From NCBI RefSeq assembly GCF_019703515.2, contig NC_059382.1, positions 17,909,001 to 17,973,000 on the forward strand: DNA of 64,000 nucleotides, read 5' to 3'. Below, in pieces: positions 1-11,984 of the stretch. The position numbers and the translations under genes are program-made. Source of the stretch: Myxocyprinus asiaticus. Its lineage: Eukaryota > Chordata > Actinopteri > Cypriniformes > Catostomidae. Every line of letters begins with the position of its first letter. Position 1 is the stretch's first letter. The notes beneath the pieces are model-generated. The model was not told the origin of the DNA and made no database searches. It worked only from the letters and a program-made list of their open reading frames with translations.

Positions 1-2947
1 GTGAGCTTTATTTTAATCACACAGATGTCGCTTTTCAGCGTAAATGGAAATCAAAACTCTGCTTTTCGGCCTCAAACAAATATGTACCTGTGTCAGGCTC
101 TCTCTCTCTCTGCAATGAGAAACAGGTGTTAAAGATAATCACTGACAGGTGATAGATCTCACCATTGTCATCTCCCGATCTCGCTCTCCATTCACAAAGC
201 TCGACCATGCCCTCACCACCACCGTAACGTACAAAAATATCAAAACATTGCTTTGGCCAGCCAACAAATATTGTATATTGAATATGTAAAATTGTATACA
301 TTTATGACATTTAAAACACATTTGGTAACCTGCCCCAATAAAAATGTGACAACATGCCCTGACCTGACTTTTGTGAAATTAAGACAAAATTTATACCTTT
401 CAGTAAAAATCTGCCTTCATAAGTTGGCCCTTGCCTGGACGTATGCCAGTGTGGTTTGATTATGTTTGCCTTTCACTGCATGTGTAACTTGCATCAAGCC
501 TGACATTTTTTTTTTTCAGACAGTGTGAGCTGTTTACTACATTATATGTTGCTTCACAAAACATAGCCTTTGCTCTGTATGTTCTGGTGAATTTAGCACA
601 CTACTTCTGGCAAAAGTAGGCTCAGCGCTACCCTACTACAGCTATGCTTGTGCTACGCAGCATTGTTTTGCTAACACAGGAAATGTGAATGATGTAACCT
701 GTTATATGGGCGGCAAAAACAAATATGCAATCTGAAACAGGCTCTTTTTTTTTTTTTTTAAGTCTTTAGGGGCCTAAAAAGAGCTTTAGAGCTCTAAAAG
801 GGCTAGTTGCTCAAAATTAACACAAGGTCTTCAGTTACACCAAAGTCCTATAAATAACAGCTAAAAGCGTCAGGTTGTATAACAACACTATGATCATGAT
901 GCTATCCTTTCCCAAAACATCTGTTATCTTACATTAGAGGCCATAGAAGCTGTTCCAAGCAAGTCCTTCCTGAAATATTACAGCAATTTTTCAGATGTGA
1001 GGCATTAATTAACCCGTGCTGACTTTTTCAATGCCCTCTAGTATTGCTTTCACAATGCATATTCTCCATATCTTATCTTATAGTAATAGCAAAAGTGAAT
1101 CATGAATTACTCTGCTCTGCGATCCTGTGGTGGTGTTTAGAGAGGTAGAGGGCCCTGTCAAACAGAATTAATGTTTTTGTTTAATTTTTTTCCTCCTCTG
1201 CTGGCTCAGGTTGGATTCCTGTGTCTAAGAAAGCCACAGTTTGATAAATCACTGCAATTCTTTTCCCTCGTTGAGCAGAGAGGAGCAGCGTAATGGGGTG
1301 GGGCACCTCAGCAACAATATAGGAGCCCGTGAACGAGGTTTATACAGAGCGACTGACATCTACAGCCCTGTAGAAGCAATTTAAAAATACCCTAATTCAA
1401 GCGCTGGGTTAGAGTAGGTTGCTGCATTTGAGGAGTCAATTTTGCATCCTCGCTCTTGTAGCCATAATACAGAGCATCTTAAAGTGACAGTTGACCCAAA
1501 AACGAAAATTCTGTCATCATTTACTCACCCTTTCGTTCTTCTGTGGAACACAGAATTAGATGTTAGGCAGTTTGTTAGTCTCAGTCAACATTTAGTTGCA
1601 TTGCAAATGTAAATTTTTTGGTGAACTATCCCTTTAACAGAATGCATGCCCTGTTTGTGAGTGCTACCATGCTTACTTTCACTGCATCCTCTCACATTGG
1701 CGCACATGCATAAGAGCTCAGTGCTTGCGGCGGCAGGGCATGTGGAGAGGGTATCTGTCCCTGATGACTGTCTAATCTCGGTGCTGAGAGGGGGAGCACT
1801 CCTCTAACCGACTCAATGAGCAGGCACATGGGGGGGCCCTCAACTCCCTCAGCCATCTTTTTTATTTATGGTTTATTAATGCTGTTTCAGCACAGCAGGG
1901 CCCGTGCACCAGCATTGCAGGGTTGTTACAGCATTATTACCCCTCTGTTTCCATTTCAATTAAACTAATACCGAGGGGGCAGTGGAGGACGGCTTTATTT
2001 GGAGCAGTCAGATCGACATTAAATCACACGCTCACAAAGTTGCCTTGCGGCCTCATAGGTCATAAAGCCTGACTGTTGTAATGCAGCCTGAAGATGACTC
2101 TGTGGCAACTGGCATGGTGGAGATTAGCTAGCAACTGCTTAGACAGCAACAGATGCAGTGCTAATGTCTGCCAATAGGTGCCCTGGAGGAAGGCCCGTGG
2201 GTGGATGTGGTGGGTATGTCTGATCATCATAAGGCAGTTTAGTTGATTAGAAATGTTATAAGCATCATGTGTGTCTATGTGTGAAAATAGACTTTGAATG
2301 CCACTTCCAAAGCAGTAAAAAAAAAAAAAAAAAAGCAGTTAAAAAAAAATCTTCTAATTTGCAAATAATTTAAAAAGTGTCTTTCTAAAATGCTGTGGCA
2401 GAAATCATCACTTACATGTCTAATTTTGGTCACTACAATTAAGTTGCATTTTCTATCAACATGTATTTCTCTCATGTCGCTCCGAACTAAATTAATAATT
2501 TTCCCCCATGGTACACGAACGGAGTTATTATCAAAATGATAAAGTTCCTCTTTTCCATATAAGAAAAAGCATGCTGATCACTGCTTGTCAAGTTCAGATA
2601 AAATGTTTATTGGTTTATTAAAAATTGATATAAATTAGGTCTGGATTTGAACTTGGGTCCTGTTGCACATTTGTCTTATACAAGGGTCATCAACGTGTCC
2701 GTGGCAAAATATATTAAGATTGAGAGAAAAAATATATTTGTATTGGAAATAGTATATAAATATCAAATTTTAATAAAGCGCTTTCAGTCTGAATAGGCAC
2801 TTATGTTACTTGCAAAATAATTTTAGTTTTTTTTTTTTGTTTAACATTACAAGCACTTTCAGGGTTCAGAGGTTATGCCCCAATCAAACGAGACATCTAA
2901 TTCCAGTGAGATGAGTTAGCTAGGCGAGAACCCCTAAAATATATATA
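1..2947. other. Non-coding, mostly unique DNA
   Basis: No convincing exon is seen on either strand. Open frames here are short, lack recognisable domains and run through A/T-rich DNA. One Angel-type element lies at 1479-1637. The stretch around 1855-2045 has balanced composition, few homopolymers and looks like a possible conserved non-coding element, but conservation cannot be judged from one sequence. Poly-A/T runs occur at 2317-2350 and 2828-2840. Confidence 0.6.
1479..1637. mobile_element. Angel-type short inverted-repeat element (MITE)
   Basis: The left end reads TTAAAGTGACAGTTGACCC and the right end reads GTGAACTATCCCTTTAA, which are imperfect inverted repeats. Between them is the phrase ATTCTGTCATCATTTACTCA, typical of a very abundant fish repeat. 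The copy is about 160 bp, non-coding and non-autonomous. The family name is from memory; the inverted ends are seen directly. Confidence 0.6.
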
Positions 2948-4190
2948 CACTATATTGCCAAAAGTATTTGCTCATCTGCCTTTAGACGCATATGAACTTA
3001 AGTGACATCCCATTCTTAATCCATAGGGTTTAATATGACGTCGGCCCACCCTTTGCAGCTATAACAGCTTCAACTCTTCTGGGAAGGCTTTCCACAAGGT
3101 TTAGGAGTGTGTTTATGGGAATTTTTGACCATTCTTCCAGAAGCGCATTTGTGAGGTCAGACACTGATGTTGGACGAGAAGGCCTGGCTCGCAGTCTTTG
3201 CTCTAATTCATCCCAAAGGTGCTCTATCGGGTTGAGGTCAAGACTCTGTGCAGGCCAGTCAAGTTCTTCCACACCAAACTCGCTCATCCATGTCTTTATG
3301 GACCTTGCTTTGTGCACTGGTGCGCAGTCATGTTGGAACAGGAAGGGGCCATCCCCAAACTGTTCCCACAAAGTTGGGAGCATGGAATTGTCCAAAATCT
3401 CTTGGTATGCTGAAGCATTCAGAGTTCCTTTCACTGGAACTAAGGGGCCAAGCCCAGCTCCTGAAAAACAACCCCACACCATAATCCCCCCTCCACCAAA
3501 CTTCACAGTTGGCACAATGCAGTCAGACAAGGACCGTTCTCCTGGCAACTGCCAAACCCAGACTCGTCCATCAGATTGCCAGATGGAGAAGCGTGATTCG
3601 TCACTCCAGAGAACGCGTCTCCACTGCTCTAGAGTCCAGTGGTGGCGTGCTTTACGCCACTGCATCCGACGCTTTGCATTGCACTTGGTGATGTATGGCT
3701 TGGATGCAGCTGCTCGGCCATGGAAACCCATTCCATGAAGCTCTCTACACACTGTTCTTGAGCTAATCTGAAGGCCACATGAACTTTGGAGGTCTGTAGC
3801 GATTGACTCTGCAGAAAGTTGGCGACCTCTGCGCACTATGCGCCTCAGCATCCGCTGACCCCGCTCTGTCATTTTACGTGGCCTACCACTTCGTGGTTGA
3901 GTTGCTGTCATTCCCAATTGCTTCCACTTTGTTAATACCACTGACAGTTGAGTGTGGAATATTTAGTAGCGAGGAAATTTCACGACTGGACTTGTTGCAC
4001 AGGTGGCATCCTATCACAGTACCACGCTGGAATTCACTGAGCTCCTGAGAGCGGCCCATTCTTTCACAAATGTTTGTAGAAGCAGTCTGCATGCCTAGGT
4101 GCTTCATTTTATACACCTGTGGCCATGGAAGTGATTGGAACACCTGAATTCAATTATTTGGATGGGTGAGCGAATACTTTTGGCAATATA

Positions 4191-4193
<3 letters not shown>
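2948..4193 (-). mobile_element. Tc1-like transposon, copy 1, both ends present
   Basis: The 1246-bp element begins CACTATATTGCCAAAAGTAT and ends with the inverted copy, each flanked by a TA dinucleotide (2946-2947 and 4194-4195), the target duplication of the Tc1/mariner superfamily. The terminal inverted repeats are about 28-30 bp (left 2948-2976, right 4164-4193) with two or three mismatches. The interior holds one minus-strand transposase gene with a frameshift. The right side abuts a (TA)n run, so the target was probably that simple repeat. With both ends intact it could be moved by an enzyme supplied in trans. Confidence 0.93.
3030..4107 (-). pseudogene. Tc1-like DD34E transposase, frameshifted
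   Basis: This encodes a cut-and-paste transposase that would bind the inverted repeats and cut DNA with a DDE active site. The start chosen is the MKHLGMQT methionine at 4107. The N-terminal helix-turn-helix part ([15 protein letters not shown]) is in one frame; after it a 2-nt loss near 3933, relative to copy 2 (which reads SGIITKWK), shifts the frame. The remainder is open from 3941 to 3030: a GRPRKM basic motif, a second HTH-like part ([15 protein letters not shown]), then the catalytic residues in [16 protein letters not shown] and [12 protein letters not shown] count 34 residues between the second Asp and the Glu. The C-terminus (ends KGGPTSY) is complete. Apart from the frameshift the gene is nearly intact, about 340 aa, the usual Tc1 length. 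Confidence 0.92.

Positions 4194-4256
<63 letters not shown>
4193..4256. repeat. (TA)n microsatellite
   Basis: About 30 TA units directly follow the right end of Tc1-like copy 1. The run may have been the transposon's insertion target or may have expanded from the TA duplication. Confidence 0.95.
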
Positions 4257-4258
<2 letters not shown>

Positions 4259-4768
4259 AAATATGTACAATTAAAGTAACAGCAGGTGAATGGAAGACAT
4301 CACTGTCTCTCACTGGTAGATCTATTTGTTCTGACAAAAACTGGTACTGTAGCTCTATTTGTTCTGTCTCAGTGCTGCACATGTATAAACATTTCCATCC
4401 ACATACAATAGACCATTTGCCCACTGGAACTCTCCGAAGGCTTTGAATATAAGTCAGGAACTTCACGAGGCATATCTTAGCCTTCTAAACAAACACACTA
4501 TCTGCCTCTGGCTCGATGCATTCTCAGCTGTAAACACACACAGGCCTTTGCAATTCAGCCACAAACATACCCTATATTCTGAAGGCAGGCCAAAGAATGG
4601 AGAAGATGAGAAATGAAGGTGGAGTGCCAAGACTGATCAATGCATTGAATGGCTGAATGTGATATCAAGAGGAGGTTGCCTATGGCAACAGAAGCAGAAA
4701 TTCCTCTGATTCCTCTTTGCATTGTTTTTAGCTATACCTACCTTACAGTACAGGAAATGTTACAGAGC
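4257..4768. other. Non-coding DNA between two transposons
   Basis: No gene, repeat family or regulatory site is recognisable in this half-kilobase. Confidence 0.5.
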
Positions 4769-5041
4769 CTCCTGGTTACTTTCTTAACCTCCGTACCCTG
4801 ATGGAGGGAACGAGACGTTGTGTTGGTGTAGTGACACTAGGGGTCACTCTTCGGAGCCCCAAATACCTCTGCTTTTTATAAAAAGGCCAATGAGAATTGG
4901 CAAGTGGAATTTGCATGCCACTCCCCCGGACATACGGGTATAAAAGGAGCTGGTGTGCAACCACTCATTCAGGTTTTGTGCTGAGGAGCCTAGACAAGGT
5001 CCCGGCCATTTCAGCGGGTAGTTCAGTGTTGTGGCAAGAGG

Positions 5042-5150
5042 GACACAACATCTCGTTCCCTCCATCAGGGAACTGAGGTTACAAAAGTAACCAGGACATT
5101 CCCTATCTGTCACTCACTCGACGTTGTGTCGATGTAGTGACACTAGGGGT
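5042..5150. repeat. DIRS internal complementary region, copy A
   Basis: The first arm (5042-5097) is the reverse complement of the element's left tip, the second (5101-5150) of its right tip. The junction trinucleotide at 5098-5100 is ATT, against GTT in copies C-E. In DIRS elements this region templates the joining of the two ends during formation of circular DNA. Confidence 0.8.
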
Positions 5151-5909
5151 CCCTATACAAAACGCCACTACTAGCTGAACTGTGTTATGTGGACTGGCAG
5201 TGCGAGACGGGCAGACCGCTGTGTGCCTCGTAGCCAGCGCACCAGGCCGTCACGTAACCTCCCCCAAATGCTCTTAAGAGCGTCGAACGGTCTTTCGGGA
5301 ACAAGTCGACTGCCCAACAAATAGGGACAAGCTAGCCCAGCCGTGGCCTCTTTTTCTCTTTTTTCTCCCCAAAAAGAGTGGAATTTTTTAACAGACTGGG
5401 GGCCATAAATGTCTACGTCGGGGGGGTGTCACTCCCAAGGGGAAGACACTGCGGAGATCACACCCCACCCAGTGAATATGGGGGGGGGGTATTTTGAGTG
5501 GAAATATGTCACATGGTCTTACCGAGTATGTCATGTAGAGAAGTTGCATGGTAGGTCCTACCCGAGGGGGGAGTTTCTACAAACATGGTGACCAAGGGCA
5601 GAGGGGCCTCTGCCCAAGGAAGATGCAGTTTACCAACAGGGAAACAATTTAGCAGAAGATATCACATGGGGTCACCTACGGGGAACCAGCACATATGGAG
5701 CATCTACCCCAGTACAGGGCCTAATTAGCACATGTACTGGGCCGGCAGCGAGTTTCTCCACAAACTTGTCTGCCACAGGGCTAAGGAGGAAAGTCATCCA
5801 GGGATCACAGCTTGTGAACACGACTGGGAGTCAAAAGCGCACGTCTTCACATCAAGGGAGGGGAAAGGCTCTATGTGCAAGCGGTACACCCGGCCAGTTG
5901 TCCCAGAAC

Positions 5910-6288
5910 TTACCTACTCATGCCTGCCAATACAGAGCCGGACGAGACCGGCTCAACCCGGAGATTGTTGAACCTCGCAAAGGTGTTGGGTGTTGCCCAG
6001 CCTGCTGCTCTGCAGATGTCTGCCAAAGAGGCACCACTGGCCAGGGCCCAGGAGGCCGCCACACTCCTGGTGGAGTGGGCTCGTAACCCCACAGGGGGTG
6101 GCACGTCCTGAGCCTGATATACCATTGTGATGGCGTCAATGACCCAGTGGGTGATCCTCTGTTTGGAGATCCTTTCCACTGTCCACCAAAGCAGACAAAG
6201 AGCTGTTTGGAGCTTCTAAGGCTCTGCGTGCGATCCAAATAGATGTGTAAAGCTCGTACCGGACACAGAAACGTCAAGGCTGGGTCGA
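5910..6288 (-). pseudogene. Tyrosine recombinase C-terminal fragment (DIRS A)
   Basis: The fragment runs from the middle of the recombinase (CPVRALHIYLDRTQS) through a frameshift near 6170 into the C-terminal catalytic block. That block contains HSTRSVAASW (His-x-x-Arg) and RAAGWATPNTFARF. At the position where copies D and E have FARFYN with the nucleophilic tyrosine, this copy reads FARFNN, so the tyrosine is Asn and the enzyme would be dead even without its deletions. The first catalytic Arg and the N-terminal core-binding domain are missing. Confidence 0.88.
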
Positions 6289-6299
6289 CAAAAGATTCT

Positions 6300-7865
6300 C
6301 CTCCCAGCCCTCCACCGGGGGATGGAGTGGTCTGTCGACCAGCCCCAGAGAAGTGGGTCTCCTCCCCCTTGGGTCACCCATCTCGGGGGTGCTTCGAAGC
6401 CTTCCTCCGGTTCTTAGTGCCCAGCCACGAGACGGGTGGCGTCTGCTTCCTGCGGAGGGCTCCACGCCGGAGCCGGGCCATGGGGGGGCGGGCTGCAGCG
6501 GAGCCGGTGTTGTTGCTGCAGGAGGATGCCCTTGGTGACAAGCAGACAGGATGCCAGGTGTCTTAAGCCACACCGGGGCAGGATCATCTGCTTCTTCACC
6601 ACTGAGAACTGCTGGCCAAAGTCCTCGATGGCGTCGCCAAACAGGCCAACCTGGGAAATGGGGGCATCAAGGAACCGTGCCTTGTCCGCCTCTCCCATCT
6701 TGCCCAAGTTGAGCCAAAGGTGGTGCTCCTGGAACACCAGGATGGACATCGCCTGCCCGAGAATCCTCACCGTGACCTTTGTCGTCCGGAGAGTGAGGTC
6801 GGTCACCCAGCGCAGTTCCTGCATCAATCCCGGGTCAGACCTACCCTCGTGCAGTTCTTTTAGCGCCTTGGCTTGGTGTACTTGCAGGAGAGCCATGGCG
6901 TGCAGGGCGGAGGCGGCTTGTCCAGTGGCACTGCAGGCCACAGTCATCAGGGACGACGTAAACCTACAGGCCCTGGATGGGAGCTTCGGGCGCTCATGCC
7001 AGGTGGTGGCGCTCTGCGGACACAAATGCAACACGAGCGCCTTATCCACCTGGGGGATCACCGAATACCACCTGGCCACCATCAAGGGTAGTGAGAGCGG
7101 GGAGCTGAAAGACCGGGACCGGGCAGGAAAAGGTGCCTCCCACGATCTTGTCAGCTCCTCATGCACTTCTGCAAAGAAAGGAACAGGGGCGGGGCGGGGC
7201 ATGGCCGTGGGCGGCGTCCTGAGCCCAGGAACCAATCGTCGAGCCATGAGAGTTCAGGGGAGAGTGGAGGGTTCCACTCTAGCCCGACGCTTGCGGCCGC
7301 CCGGGAAAGCATGTCTGTCATTTCCACGACGGCGTGAGACTGGGCGACCGTTCCCGAAGGAGGAAGCCCAGCTGAAGCCTCTGCATCAGACTGGATGAGC
7401 CCACTCTCCAATGCTGCACTCGATAATGCATCATCTTCCCGAGCTCCGAACGAGAAGCCGAACTCATGCTGAGACGAGCTGGCGGTCTCATGCGAGAGCC
7501 CGATCGGGGCAAGCGTGCGTGCTGGGGAATGGGAGGTCTGTGGGGGGATACCCAGTGGAGGTGGTCCCATTGATGTCCCCAAATCGCCCCCAGTGCTAAC
7601 CGACGCGGCCTCAAACCCGTAGGTAGAAGGACCGGTGCGGGGAGCCGCTGGGATGGCTTGCTTTCGTAAGAAACCGCAACGATGCCAAGGTCATTTTCTT
7701 GCAATGAGGACATGACTCATCCACGAACGATGTCTCCGCATGGGCAGTGCCCAGACACGTAAGACAGTGATCGTGGCCGTCAGAAGCGGAGAGACAACTA
7801 CCGCAACCAGGAATAACACACCAATGGAAAGGCATCTTTAAAAAGACGTTCCGTGTGTGTGCCAC
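6300..7865 (-). pseudogene. Gag-like protein of DIRS copy A, frameshifted
   Basis: The N-terminus holds a compact Cys/His cluster (CVIPGCGSCLSASDGHDHC, then CLGTAHAE and CPHC) resembling a zinc finger. A proline/serine-rich linker follows (7151-7582), then an alpha-helical, capsid-like domain in the frame 6414-7247 with the conserved phrases LHAMALLQVHQAKALKELHE and HHLWLNLGKMGEADK. At least two frameshifts separate these parts. The presumed role is packaging of element RNA; this is inferred from position at the 5' end of the element and from recurrence in all five copies. Confidence 0.75.
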
Positions 7866-8255
7866 TCTTTTTGTGAATGAAAATACACTCTTTTAGAATA
7901 TACTCTCTTATTTCCGCTCTGCTGAAGCGCCCAGGGGCGATCTCTGCACTCCACGGGTGCAGAGGGGGAGAAGCCGCTGAAATGCGCCATAAATCCGGCA
8001 GTTTTGAGGTGCGTCTTTGGAGGGAATTGAATTCAGAGCACTGAACACAACCGCTCGGCTCTAAAGAGAAAATCTGAATGAATGGTTGCATACCAGCTCC
8101 TTTTATACCCATATGTCTGGGGGAGTGGCATGCAAATTCCACTCCCCAATTCTCATTGGCCTTTTTTCAAAAAAGCAGAGGTGTTTGGGGTTCCCAAGAG
8201 TGACCCCTAGTGTAACAACATCGACACAATGTCGAGTGAGTGACAGATAGGGAAA

Positions 8256-9059
8256 TAAGGTTCAAGCAGGAAAACAAAATATGTTGTAGAACAACACCAG
8301 TGCCGCCTTTTTTATTTATTTGTTTCAGTCTCAGTGTGAATAGACCTTTCGTCTGCAGTTCGTCTCGCAAATTTTTCACAAATTTGGTTTGAATAAGCCT
8401 TTAACCTTAAAAACCTTTTCTGTTTAGGAGAAAATGTAACTTGCTTTAAGCACCACTCTGTGGACATTTCACCTCCAAACTACCGCAATGTGTGAAAGGA
8501 ACCACGTAATATATCTTTGCAAAACTTTGGCCAAGGTCACATAATTTTCCAAAGATCAGACTGGTTTTAAGCCTGGGTGATTCTATTAATGTTCATAGAT
8601 ATTCATACATAGTTTACATGTACATTGTACATTTAAATACACACTGAAACATACAGTATGAATGTACTGAAAGCATCTAAAACATAAACACATATGCATA
8701 AACAGCTTTAAACAAATACAAATCTTTACGAATCCCCTGATGGCTGTAATTCTTGGAATGTTTACGGGGATACCGCAGCAGGTAAATGAGTTTAATACTC
8801 AGACACAGGAGATCCCACAACAGGACACATAATTATCAGTGAATGAAAGAGAAACTTTGTCCGAGAAAGATTTCTAATGGCATATTTATGTATGAATGAA
8901 TTCAAACAGTATAATCAAAAATGTATAATCATTTGCACTCATTGTATAGCTGAATTTAACACAGTAAGTTAATTTTGTACCACTGAGTGTCTGCAAACCT
9001 ATGCAAATGTACCTGTAATAGAACAACACTTGTGTAAAAAATACCTAACAATACTAATG
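8256..9059. other. Non-coding, A/T-rich DNA
   Basis: No gene or named repeat is recognised between DIRS A and LINE1. The last bases (9060-9071) are the probable LINE1 target-site duplication. Confidence 0.5.
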
Positions 9060-9556
9060 AGATCACGTAGATTTTTTTTTTTTTTTGTTATTAACTATTT
9101 TTATTGATCCATTCACAAGACAAACAAACACAACATAAAATATGGAATCAATTATATACATTAAACCCCTCCCCCCAACCATTCTTCCCCCCAGACCCCA
9201 CCCGACACAAACATGCACTACAGTGGTCACCAACAATTAGAATATATATTAAAAAAAAGAATTTATTTTTTATTTTTTTATATACTTTCAAAAAACAACA
9301 AGAATGCACATACACATCTAAACTAGAAATCCCTCTCCACTGCCCCTCCCCGAGAACCCTCCAAAAAAGCCAAATATCCGCCCCACTTCCTATCAAACAA
9401 ATCCCATTTTACCAGCCTTCTAAAAATCACCTCTTCAAATGCACCAAATCTCCCCGCACCGAAAACGTCGAAACGAAACGATTGTGCCCCAGCCGACTTC
9501 CACCCCCTGAGGATAATTTGTCTGTCGATCATAACTCTGGCTAGGACCCAACTTTT

Positions 9557-11200
9557 TTAATGACTGTCTCCAATATTAATGACCGCCCCATTGCCTAAGA
9601 TACAGAGTCTGAGGCAAAATGAAAATTGAGTGTCCAATACGTCACACATAAAGCTCTGAAACCTCAACCAAAATTCTTGGATCTTAACACATCCCCAAAA
9701 AACATGGGTTGTGTCCCCGTCTTCTGATTGGCATCGCCAGCAGGTGGATGTGTCTTTAAAACCAAGCCTATATAATCTAGAGGGGGTCCAATAGACTCGA
9801 TGCAAAATCTTAAATTGCATCAGACGCACCCTTGCATCTCTAGATGTAGACTTGATGTTTTTTAGAATCCTAGCCTACACTCCCTCCTCCAATACCAAGT
9901 TTAAATCTTTCGCCCATAATCTCTTAAGAGAAGTTGAAGTTCCGTCCCCCAGACTCTGAATTAACAGGGAGCAATACACTGATGCCTCATGACCTTTTCC
10001 AAAAGCAGTAATCACCACATCCAGAGAATCTGCCACTTTAGGGGGGTGTATGCTACTACCAAAAATAGTACAGAGCTGGTGGCGCAGCTGTAAATACTTA
10101 AAAAACTGAGATCTGGGAATCCCAAAATGTTGAACCAGATTTTCAAAGGATATCAACACTTCACTCTCATATAGGTCACTGAGCGTATTAACCTCCCTCA
10201 CAATCCACTCTGACCAACCGAAAGGGGACTTATTAATACATAATTTTGGGTTCAGCCATATGCTAGAGGCAACATTTAAATGAATGTCCGAATTAAACAC
10301 TCTGGACACTTTTGTCCATAACGCGTGCAAATGCGAGAAAACGGGGTGTAACTTAACTTCTCCAGTTAGTTTAATAGAAAGGCTTTGCAATGGCAAAATA
10401 GGGGCAAGAACTTCCTGTTCAATACAAAACCAGGGAGGAGCTCTCTCAGGTGGAAGCGACCAATGAGCCAAATGTCTGAGACCGAATGTATAATAATAAA
10501 ATAAACTCTTGGGTAGGCCTAGCCCATCTTTGTCAATTGGCCTATGCAACTTATTGAAATGTAAACTGGGACGCTTACCATTCCAAATGAAGGACTTCAC
10601 TATGCTATCAAATTGTTTGAAATAAGAGAGGGGGACATCTACAGGGAGAGACTGTAACAGGCAGTTGAATTGAAGCCCACCTGCCCACATCGCTCGAAAA
10701 TCTTTTTATTAAGAGGTCAAAATTAACTCTGACTAAATCAGACAAATTTGCTGGGAATAAAATGCCCAAATACTTAATGCCCTGTTTGGGCCACTGGAAG
10801 GTGCCTGGCTGAAAAGCCGTTACTAGGTAGTATGCTGTCAGAGCCAAAGCTTCGGATTTAGACCAACTGACTTTGTATCCTGAGAATTTAGAAAAGGAAT
10901 TAATAATTCTGTGGAGGCAAAGCATAGATCTAGTGGGGTCGGAGACGAATAATAAAATATAATCTGAGTAAAGCAAAAGCTTATTCGCCATACCTCCCGC
11001 CACCACCCCTGGAAAATCATCTTCCTTTCTTATCGCAGCTGCTAATGGTTCCAGGGCAAGACAGAGCAATAATGGGGAATGGCAACTGTGCCGGGTGCAC
11101 CTATCCAGAGTAAAATACTCTGAAATTAATCCATTTGTTTGTACCGCCGCAACCGGGTGTCTATAAAGTAACATAATCCATTCAATAAAAGTATTCACGA
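9557..11200 (-). pseudogene. LINE1 ORF2, RT core to C-terminus, broken
   Basis: Three overlapping frames cover the 3' third of ORF2. Frame 10608-11195 has the RT palm with LLLYSDYILLFVSDP, where L1 elements normally read YADD, so the second active-site Asp is Tyr. Frame 9875-10690 is the post-RT region (FKQFDSIVKSFIWNGKRPS; GLGLPKSLFYYYTFGLRHL). Frame 9557-9829 ends with a Cys/His motif CWRCQSEDGDTTHVFWGC, the C-terminal knuckle of L1-type ORF2 proteins. Function would be target-primed reverse transcription. This copy of the RT segment retains the residues deleted in the second copy at 12 kb and in LINE2. Confidence 0.9.
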
Positions 11201-11201
11201 G

Positions 11202-11983
11202 GTAGCAAGGTTCACAATAGGAAAGGAGGACGCGGGAACCAGCTGAACCATCTAAATAATGGTTTAATGAAAACTTAAACAAAAAGACACAGAACACAAA
11301 TGCACACACTGCAGCTGCATGTGGCTCTTTCTCTCCCGAACTGCTGCATTCTGCTGCACTTATCCCTCTCCTTGGCTAATTTGCCCGATTGCATCACACA
11401 CTCCTCCTTGTCACACACCTCCCTCCTTTGCCTCAGGCCTGGAAACCTGGCATGCCCTTCTGGCCCCGCCTGCCGGCAGGTATTTCCCCACCTCTCTTGG
11501 ACTGGGGAGGGGGACGAGGGGAAGGAAAAAAAAAGAGGAGAGGGAAAATGCAAAGCGGAGCAACAGTGAGAGAGAGAGAGGAGAGAGAGGAATAACCTGG
11601 TTCGCCAGCACCCAGATATGCTATCGCCCGCCCCTCAGCCACTCCTCAACCTATGGCAGATGACAGCTCGCTCCTCCCCCGGTGGATGGTAGTGGGTCCT
11701 CTGGCCCCCGGCAGATGGTCATGCTCCTCCCCCTCTTTTCTCTCTTTTCTTTTTTTCTCTATTCTTTTTTCTATGGGGGGAAACGGCAGCGTGCCTCAGA
11801 TCCTCGGGGGCCGGCAGTGACATCTACGTCCCTGGGCGATGGCCGCGGCTGCTCCTCGGTTGGCTGGTAGTGGCAAGGACTCCACGACAGTGCATCCCTC
11901 CTCCTTCCTGGGCTTCGGCACCAATGTAGCAAGGTTCACAATGGGAAAGGAGGAGGCGGGAACTGGCTGAACCATCAAAATAA
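11202..11983. mobile_element. Unidentified element with 57-bp direct terminal repeats, inside LINE1
   Basis: A stretch unlike LINE sequence is bounded by imperfect direct repeats of about 57 bp (11202-11258 and 11926-11983), both starting GTAGCAAGGTTCACAAT and both containing GCGGGAAC and GGCTGAACCATC-like phrases. The interior (11259-11925) is C/T-rich with GGTTTAATGAAAACTTAAAC just inside the left repeat. No coding domain is seen. It resembles a fish repeat family I cannot name. On both sides it is joined to the same part of LINE ORF2. Confidence 0.6.
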
Positions 11984-11984
11984 T

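Larger units (their letters stand above)
4769..8252 (-). mobile_element. DIRS-type retrotransposon, copy A (internally deleted)
   Basis: The copy has the family's left tip (TCCTGGTTACTTTC...), left inverted repeat about 4817-4990, internal complementary region 5042-5150, and right inverted repeat about 8060-8233 ending GACAGATAGGG. Read on the minus strand it carries a Gag-like pseudogene and the C-terminal part of a tyrosine recombinase. Reverse transcriptase, RNase H and the recombinase N-terminus are gone: near 6288 recombinase sequence joins directly to the 3' part of the Gag region. The flanks (AGC left, AAA right) do not show the AAC seen around the other copies, so this may be an older copy with decayed edges. 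Confidence 0.88.

Noticed and set aside
3109..3738. 209-aa plus-strand open frame over the first Tc1 element (and its counterpart at 29060-29647)
   Set aside because: It is the antisense shadow of the minus-strand transposase, which has a clear HTH and DD34E triad; the plus-strand protein has no domain.
6436..7398. 320-aa plus-strand open frame, the longest in the window
   Set aside because: It lies antisense to the Gag-like region of DIRS A. The minus-strand frames recur with conserved protein phrases in all five copies; this one has no recognisable domain.
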